Part shown: positions 6,020 through 9,566 of the stretch, in pieces
Layout of the letters: the number at the start of each line of letters is the position of its first letter
Position numbering within the stretch: the stretch's first letter is position 1
NCBI GenBank assembly: GCA_031290955.1
Contig: JAISLJ010000135.1
Location: 1-9,566, forward strand
Length of the DNA stretch: 9,566 nucleotides
DNA from: Zoogloeaceae bacterium
Lineage (GTDB): Bacteria > Pseudomonadota > Gammaproteobacteria > Burkholderiales > Rhodocyclaceae
Reading direction: 5' to 3'
Notes under the pieces: generated by a model
Database searches by the model: none
Seen by the model: only the letters and a program-made list of their open reading frames with translations
Told to the model about the DNA's origin: nothing
Position numbers and translations under genes: made by a program

Positions 6020-6036
6020 ATGTATTGAATATACAT
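6020..6036 (+). promoter_or_regulatory. 17-bp palindrome, candidate operator of the dioxygenase-rhodanese unit
   Basis: ATGTAT-TGAAT-ATACAT is a perfect 6-bp inverted repeat with a 5-bp centre, about 130 bp before the dioxygenase start and overlapping possible -10 sequences. The half-site ATGYAT/ATRCAT in a 17-bp frame resembles the core of NsrR-type Rrf2 operators, though the central bases deviate. It is AT-rich, so chance is a real alternative. Confidence 0.35.
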
Positions 6037-6164
6037 TTTTAAAAAACATCTAAGCCCACCCCCCGCAATCCTTCTATTCTATCGACCCCTTCTGCGGTCT
6101 TGGCTGTCTGCTGCGTCGTGGCAACGGCAAGGTCGGGGAAGTTCTTCATCGCACGGAGCACATC

Positions 6165-6737
6165 ATGAGCACACAAAAACTCCTCACCTTCGTCCAGGAC
6201 ATCACCCGTCTCCTGGAGGCGCGGCCTTCGGAGGATGTCATCCTTGCCGAGGGCAAGAAGCTGGTCGCCAGCCTCGTTGCTTCCGCCGAATGGCTGCCGG
6301 AAGCCTTCCGGAAAGCGCATCCCGAACACTACCAGCAATACCTTCTCTATGCCGATCCACTCGACCGGCTTTCCATCGTGAGTTTCGTCTGGGGGCCAGG
6401 GCAAAAAACGCCGGTGCATGATCACCTGACCTGGGGCATCGTCGGCGGACTCATCGGGGAGGAGAAAGAAATCACCTTCCGGAAACAGGCGGACGGCAGC
6501 TACCAGGCAAGCGGCGAAGGCGTATTGCATCCCGGCGAGGTCACCGCCGTTTCCCCCGCCATCGGCGACGTGCATGAGGTCTCCAACCACCTTGCCGACC
6601 AGGCTTCGATCAGCATTCACGTTTATGGGGCCAACATTGGCCGAGTCCATCGGCATGTGTTCGACCCGCAAACGGGGGCGGCGCGCGCCTTTGTCTCCGG
6701 CTATGCGAACGACGTTGTGCCGAATCTCTGGAACTGA
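6165..6737 (+). CDS. cupin thiol dioxygenase, 3-mercaptopropionate dioxygenase type
   Basis: This 190-aa non-heme iron enzyme adds O2 to a small thiol to give a sulfinate. The 3-His iron site is visible: His85 and His87 in TPVHDH, and His137 in GDVHEVS. The second-sphere Ser150-His152-Tyr154 triad lies in SISIHVYGANIG. At the substrate-carboxylate position of cysteine dioxygenase (Arg60 in mammals) it has Gln58 in YQQYLL, the mark of bacterial 3-mercaptopropionate dioxygenases. The protein has no cysteine, so the Cys-Tyr cofactor of mammalian CDO cannot form. 3-Mercaptopropionate is thus the likelier substrate, with cysteine possible. Length is typical (about 190-200). The start at 6165 has GGAG about seven bases upstream. 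It is followed after 3 bp by the tetra-rhodanese, clearly one transcription unit. Confidence 0.9.
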   Translation: MSTQKLLTFVQDITRLLEARPSEDVILAEGKKLVASLVASAEWLPEAFRKAHPEHYQQYLLYADPLDRLSIVSFVWGPGQKTPVHDHLTWGIVGGLIGEEKEITFRKQADGSYQASGEGVLHPGEVTAVSPAIGDVHEVSNHLADQASISIHVYGANIGRVHRHVFDPQTGAARAFVSGYANDVVPNLWN

Positions 6738-6740
6738 CAC

Positions 6741-8363
6741 ATGCCGGAAGTCGCAATCCCCCGCGCAACATTTGCGGCAGTCCGCGCCGCCTTGCTGGAA
6801 AGGCGCGAGATCGCGCTCCTTGATGTGCGCGAGGAAGCGCCGCATGCGGAGGGGCACCCGCTTTTCGCGGCGAACCTGCCGCTCTCGCGCCTGGAACTTG
6901 ATGTCCTTGAGCGCCTGCCTCGGCGCAGTACGCCCATTATCACACTCGATGATGCTGGGAAATCAGGGGGATATGCCGAACGCGCGGCCCGGAAACTCGC
7001 GGCGCTGGGTTACACGGATGTTGCCGTGCTCGCAGACGGCATCGCAGGCTGGCGGGCGGCAGGCGGGGAACTTTTCCGCGATGTGAATGTGCCCAGCAAG
7101 GCATTCGGGGAACTGGTCGACGCCACGGCGCATCCGCCCTCGCTCACCGCCGAGGAAGTGCGCTCGCTCCTTGATGCAAATGCAGATGTGATCGTGGTCG
7201 ACGTGCGCCGCTTTGATGAATACCAGACCATGAGCATCCCCACCGGCATCAGCGTGCCCGGTGCGGAACTCGCGTTGCGCCTGCCGGAACTCGCGCCGAA
7301 TCCGCAGACCCAAATCATCGTCAATTGCGCGGGCCGCACGCGCAGCATCATCGGGGCGCAATCGCTCATCAATTTCGGCCTGCCCAACCCGGTCGCCGCG
7401 CTCCGCAACGGTACCATCGGCTGGCTGCTGGTCGGGCAGACGCTCGAACACGGCCAGACGCGCCGCTTCGGCCCAGTGACGGAAGCAAATCGCAAAGCGT
7501 CAGCGGAAAAGGCCAAGCGACTGGCCCAACGCGCTGGCGTGCGAGAAACGAATCTGGCGGAAATCGAAAACTGGAAGAGCGAGACAAACCGCACAACCTA
7601 CCGGATCGACGTGCGTACCCCGAGAGAATACGAGGCCGGGCATCTTGCCGGATTCGTTTCGGTTCCCGGCGGACAACTGGTGCAAGAGACGGAAATGAGT
7701 CTCCCCGTGCGCGGCGCGCGCGTTGTGCTCATGGATACCGACGGCGTGCGCGCCAACATGACATCATCCTGGCTTGCGCAGATGGATTGGGAAGTGTATG
7801 TCCTGCATGCCGATCCCGTGATTCTCACGCAAACCGGCGCGACAACACGTCTGCTGCCGCCGCTCCCCACGCCCGCCGCCATTCCTCCGGCACATCTGCG
7901 CACACGCCTCGATCGGGGCGACAATATCGTCATCATTGATCTCGCTCTGCATGCCGACTACCGACGCGGCCACATCCCCGGTGCCTGGTACGTGCTGCGC
8001 GCCGAGCTATCCGGGGAATTCGTCCGCGAAAAACTCCCTGCCGCCAACTTCTACGTGCTGACCAGCCCGGACGGCATCCTCGCCCGTTTTGCCCATGCTG
8101 ATCTCCTCGCCGCATTCCGGGAAACGCGGAAAAATCCACCTGCGGCCTTGGTGCTCGAAGGCGGTACGAATGCTTGGAAATCCGCCGGGTTCCCCCTCTC
8201 TGGCGACACCACGCACCTCGCCTCTCCCCTGCTTGACCGCTACCACCGCCCTTACGAAGGCACGAACAGCAGCCCCGAAGCCATGCAAGCCTACCTCGAC
8301 TGGGAATTCGGCCTCGTCGAACAATTGCGGAGCGATGGCACACACCACTTCCGAGTACTGTGA
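6741..8363 (+). CDS. four-domain rhodanese-like sulfurtransferase
   Basis: The 540-aa soluble protein holds four rhodanese folds: about 5-112 (start ALLDVREEAPHAEGH, end LADGIAGWRAAG), 133-232 (VIVVDVRRFDEYQTMSIPTG, end LRNGTIGWLLVG), 270-360 (YRIDVRTPREYEAGHLAGFVSVPGG) and 380-486 (HADYRRGHIPGAWYV, end LEGGTNAWKSAGFPLSG). Only domain 2 has the catalytic loop, Cys196-AGRTR. At the matching positions domains 1, 3 and 4 have Asp (70/71), Asp332 and Ser442. Cys196 is the only cysteine in the protein. Domain 2 could accept sulfane sulfur as a persulfide; the others are probably structural or binding modules. The start lies 3 bp after the dioxygenase stop with no separate promoter, so the two are co-expressed and translationally close. 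A job in handling sulfur released from thiols or persulfides processed with the dioxygenase is inference. Confidence 0.9.
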   Translation: MPEVAIPRATFAAVRAALLERREIALLDVREEAPHAEGHPLFAANLPLSRLELDVLERLPRRSTPIITLDDAGKSGGYAERAARKLAALGYTDVAVLADGIAGWRAAGGELFRDVNVPSKAFGELVDATAHPPSLTAEEVRSLLDANADVIVVDVRRFDEYQTMSIPTGISVPGAELALRLPELAPNPQTQIIVNCAGRTRSIIGAQSLINFGLPNPVAALRNGTIGWLLVGQTLEHGQTRRFGPVTEANRKASAEKAKRLAQRAGVRETNLAEIENWKSETNRTTYRIDVRTPREYEAGHLAGFVSVPGGQLVQETEMSLPVRGARVVLMDTDGVRANMTSSWLAQMDWEVYVLHADPVILTQTGATTRLLPPLPTPAAIPPAHLRTRLDRGDNIVIIDLALHADYRRGHIPGAWYVLRAELSGEFVREKLPAANFYVLTSPDGILARFAHADLLAAFRETRKNPPAALVLEGGTNAWKSAGFPLSGDTTHLASPLLDRYHRPYEGTNSSPEAMQAYLDWEFGLVEQLRSDGTHHFRVL

Positions 8364-8716
8364 TTTTCCGGGCACGGTTATGGAGGAACGGTTGCGTCGG
8401 ATTGACACAGAAGGAGAATGCAGGGCTTGCTTTTCCCTAGCGTGGCGAGCAGGATGCTTGCATCCACGAGGAATGCGGCAAAGAAAAAGCAAAGCGCATG
8501 GCTCACACTGAAGACACCGTCGTTGCGCGGCTTCTGATGTAAAACAAAACCTTGGGTTATGAGTACAGAAAAAAACTCGCATGGATAGACAGATCAATCA
8601 CCTATTCTTTTACGTTGCGAAATTATCTGCAAATGCAGAAACAAAATAGGAGACACAGTGCCGCCACGGTCGTTTGTTGAATTTGCTCGGCACTCCGAAT
8701 CAGTAAATACATAATC
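8364..8716. other. 353-bp intergenic region between rhodanese gene and GDT1-type gene
   Basis: The genes converge here. The left half is GC-rich with a small GGATG-CTTG-CATCC hairpin (8451-8464) lacking a T-run. From about 8520 the DNA turns AT-rich, with a TCTGCA-AA-TGCAGA-type hairpin near 8627 and the inverted repeat at 8657-8694. No supported ORF or RNA gene was found. The base shift suggests acquired or decayed sequence. Confidence 0.5.
8645..8694 (-). terminator. possible terminator of the GDT1-type gene
   Basis: On the minus strand AGTGCCG (8694-8688) and CGGCACT (8663-8657) are perfect 7-bp arms around a 24-base loop. GTGTCTCC and a broken T-run (TATTTTGTTT, about 8647-8638) follow, some 23 bp downstream of the 8717 stop. 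The loop is long and the T-run interrupted, so this is weak. Confidence 0.35.
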
Positions 8717-9274
8717 TCAAACGCCAAGGCTTGCGCCTGCGCCCATGAGAGTTGCAATTCCCAAGAGAGCGAAAAGGGCAGCAGCAGCGCGACGGAACCA
8801 CTTGAGCGGCAACTTTTTCGCTAGGCGCTCACCCGCAAACACAGCAGGAACGTCGGCAAGCAACATGCCCAGTGTCGTGCCCGCAATCACGTAAAGCGCA
8901 GAATGGCGCGCCGCCAGCACCATCGTGGCGACTTGGGTCTTGTCGCCCATTTCGGCAAGGAAAAAGGCAAGGAACGTGACCATGAAGATGCTGGAACGCC
9001 TGGCAAACCGAATCTCTCCGGCATCAATCCGGTCGGGGATCAAGGCCCAAATCGCCATGCCCAAGAGGGAAACTCCCAACGCCCAGCGCAAGATTTCCGG
9101 CGGGACGGCCTGGGTGAACCAAGCCCCCAGCGCCCCCGCCGTGGCCAGCAGGATGCCGAAGACAATGGGAACGGGCTTTTTAAACCGCGCCGCGAGCAGG
9201 AAGGCAAGTAATTGGGTTTTGTCGCCAAGCTCGGCCAAGGCGACGACGCCCGCCGAAAGAAGCAGAACTTCCAT
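8717..9274 (-). CDS. GDT1/UPF0016 family membrane protein, probable Mn2+ exporter
   Basis: This 185-aa inner-membrane protein has six hydrophobic segments in two repeated halves. Each half opens with the family signature E-x-G-D-K-T: Glu15-Leu-Gly-Asp-Lys-Thr20 and Glu108-Met-Gly-Asp-Lys-Thr113, both followed by Gln. These acidic motifs form the cation site. Characterised bacterial members (MneA type) export manganese, and eukaryotic TMEM165/Gdt1 transport Mn2+/Ca2+. A basic cytoplasmic loop (DRIDAGEIRFARRSS, 81-95) separates the halves. Length is normal for two-repeat bacterial members. The start at 9274 has ACGGAG seven bases upstream. It runs in the same direction as the rRNA operon but is separated from it by terminators. 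TATCTT sequences at about 9306-9311 and 9366-9371 (minus strand) may be -10 elements; -35 boxes are poor. Confidence 0.93.
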   Translation of the reverse strand: MEVLLLSAGVVALAELGDKTQLLAFLLAARFKKPVPIVFGILLATAGALGAWFTQAVPPEILRWALGVSLLGMAIWALIPDRIDAGEIRFARRSSIFMVTFLAFFLAEMGDKTQVATMVLAARHSALYVIAGTTLGMLLADVPAVFAGERLAKKLPLKWFRRAAAALFALLGIATLMGAGASLGV

Positions 9275-9417
9275 ACATAAACTCCGTAGCGCAAGGCTCC
9301 TGAAGATAACACAGTCTTGCGGGCAGGAGAAAAGCGGCGCAGGGGCGAAAGCGGATGGAATCCAAGATACATTCTCTGGAGCGAGGATGAAGCAGGCGAG
9401 CGGATGGATACTTGGCG

Positions 9418-9444
9418 ACGTCCGAAGCGGAGATTATCGGACGT
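9418..9444. repeat. second hairpin downstream of the rRNA operon
   Basis: ACGTCCGA (9418-9425) and TCGGACGT (9437-9444) are perfect 8-bp arms around an 11-base loop. Located 10 bp beyond the main rRNA terminator on the minus strand, it may act as a back-up stop; no T-run follows in that direction. Confidence 0.45.
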
Positions 9445-9454
9445 TTGACGAAGG

Positions 9455-9490
9455 AACGCCCCGAAGGGATTTTTCTCTTCGGGGCGTTTT
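9455..9490 (-). terminator. rRNA operon terminator
   Basis: A perfect 12-bp stem (9455-9466 with 9477-9488; core CGCCCCGAAG/CTTCGGGGCG) around a ten-base loop begins 13 bp after the 5S 3' end on the minus strand. The arm is flanked by AAAA/TTTT on the 5S side, so it is also a good terminator on the plus strand. Confidence 0.85.
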
Positions 9491-9500
9491 GGGTAAGGAG

Positions 9501-9566
9501 TCTGGCGGTGACCTACTTTCGCGGGCGAGGTGCCCACTATCATTGGCGCGCTTTCGTTTCACGGTC
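9501..9566 (-). rRNA. rrf: 5S ribosomal RNA, 3' half (runs off the right edge)
   Basis: On the minus strand this reads GACCGTGAAACGA, then CCAATGATAGTGG, then GCGAAAGTAGGTCACCGCCAGA, the conserved 3' half of 5S rRNA in the betaproteobacterial form (compare GACCGTGAAACGA and GATGATAGTG of that class). The mature 3' end is near 9501. About half of the usual 115-120 nt is visible. The 23S and 16S genes should lie beyond the right edge. Confidence 0.95.

Larger units (their letters stand above)
5724..6164. other. 441-bp divergent regulatory region between transporter and thiol dioxygenase
   Basis: No supported gene. The transporter-side half (5724-5960) is GC-rich leader with the minus-strand promoter. 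The dioxygenase-side half (about 5980-6050) drops sharply to AT-rich DNA with -10-like sequences (TATACT at 6001, TATACA at 6030) and a 17-bp palindrome. A pyrimidine-rich leader of about 110 bp then leads to the dioxygenase ATG. Confidence 0.6.

Noticed and set aside
8658..8714. 18-codon GTG micro-ORF preceded by AGGAG
   Set aside because: Very short, and it coincides with the inverted repeat that better fits a terminator for the converging gene.
9275..9417. yybP-ykoY manganese riboswitch ahead of the GDT1-type gene
   Set aside because: This riboswitch often controls this family, so I looked for its conserved three-way-junction loops; I could not find them, and the nearest -10-like sequence would leave a leader too short for it.

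Overview
The window looks like chromosomal DNA from a betaproteobacterium. The clearest sign is a partial 5S rRNA at the right edge whose central helices read like betaproteobacterial 5S genes. The GC-rich coding DNA and the UbiD, Tgt and PanD sequences agree with this. Genus cannot be fixed from the sequence alone. Most genes are housekeeping; the accessory interest lies in the thiol-oxidation pair at 6165-8363 and in the small genes and noncoding structures between the larger genes.

Left part (1-1173). The window opens inside the start of an insertion sequence, with the first nine codons of a transposase on the minus strand. Just past the element end is a good sigma70 promoter driving panD (aspartate 1-decarboxylase, pantothenate/CoA synthesis), closed by a textbook terminator. 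The 530 bp between panD and tgt has no convincing protein gene. It does hold a strong minus-strand terminator, an AT-rich promoter-like stretch and nested inverted repeats, which together look like a possible small RNA of about 190 nt.

Centre (1174-5723), all minus strand, in transcription order: an EamA/DMT transporter with its own promoter, a possible 27-aa ORF, a 63-aa unknown protein, ubiD (prFMN-dependent decarboxylase of ubiquinone synthesis), a secreted WG-repeat protein, and tgt (queuosine tRNA modification). The WG gene overlaps tgt by 11 bp. Hairpins lie between the 63-aa gene and ubiD and at the 3' end of ubiD, so this is probably several partly coupled transcripts, not one simple operon.

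Right part (5724-9566). Divergent from the transporter, behind an AT-rich leader with a 17-bp palindrome, is a two-gene unit: a cupin thiol dioxygenase of the 3-mercaptopropionate-dioxygenase type, then (3 bp later) a 540-aa protein with four rhodanese-like domains and one cysteine in total. This suggests linked oxidation and sulfur-transfer chemistry on small thiols. Next, on the minus strand, is a GDT1/UPF0016 family (Mn2+ export-type) membrane protein, then the terminator and 3' end of an rRNA operon running in from the right.

No CRISPR array, phage module, tRNA or clear defence system was seen. The best candidates for something undescribed are the single-cysteine tetra-rhodanese paired with the dioxygenase, the possible small RNA at 760-950, and the two small proteins between the transporter and ubiD.
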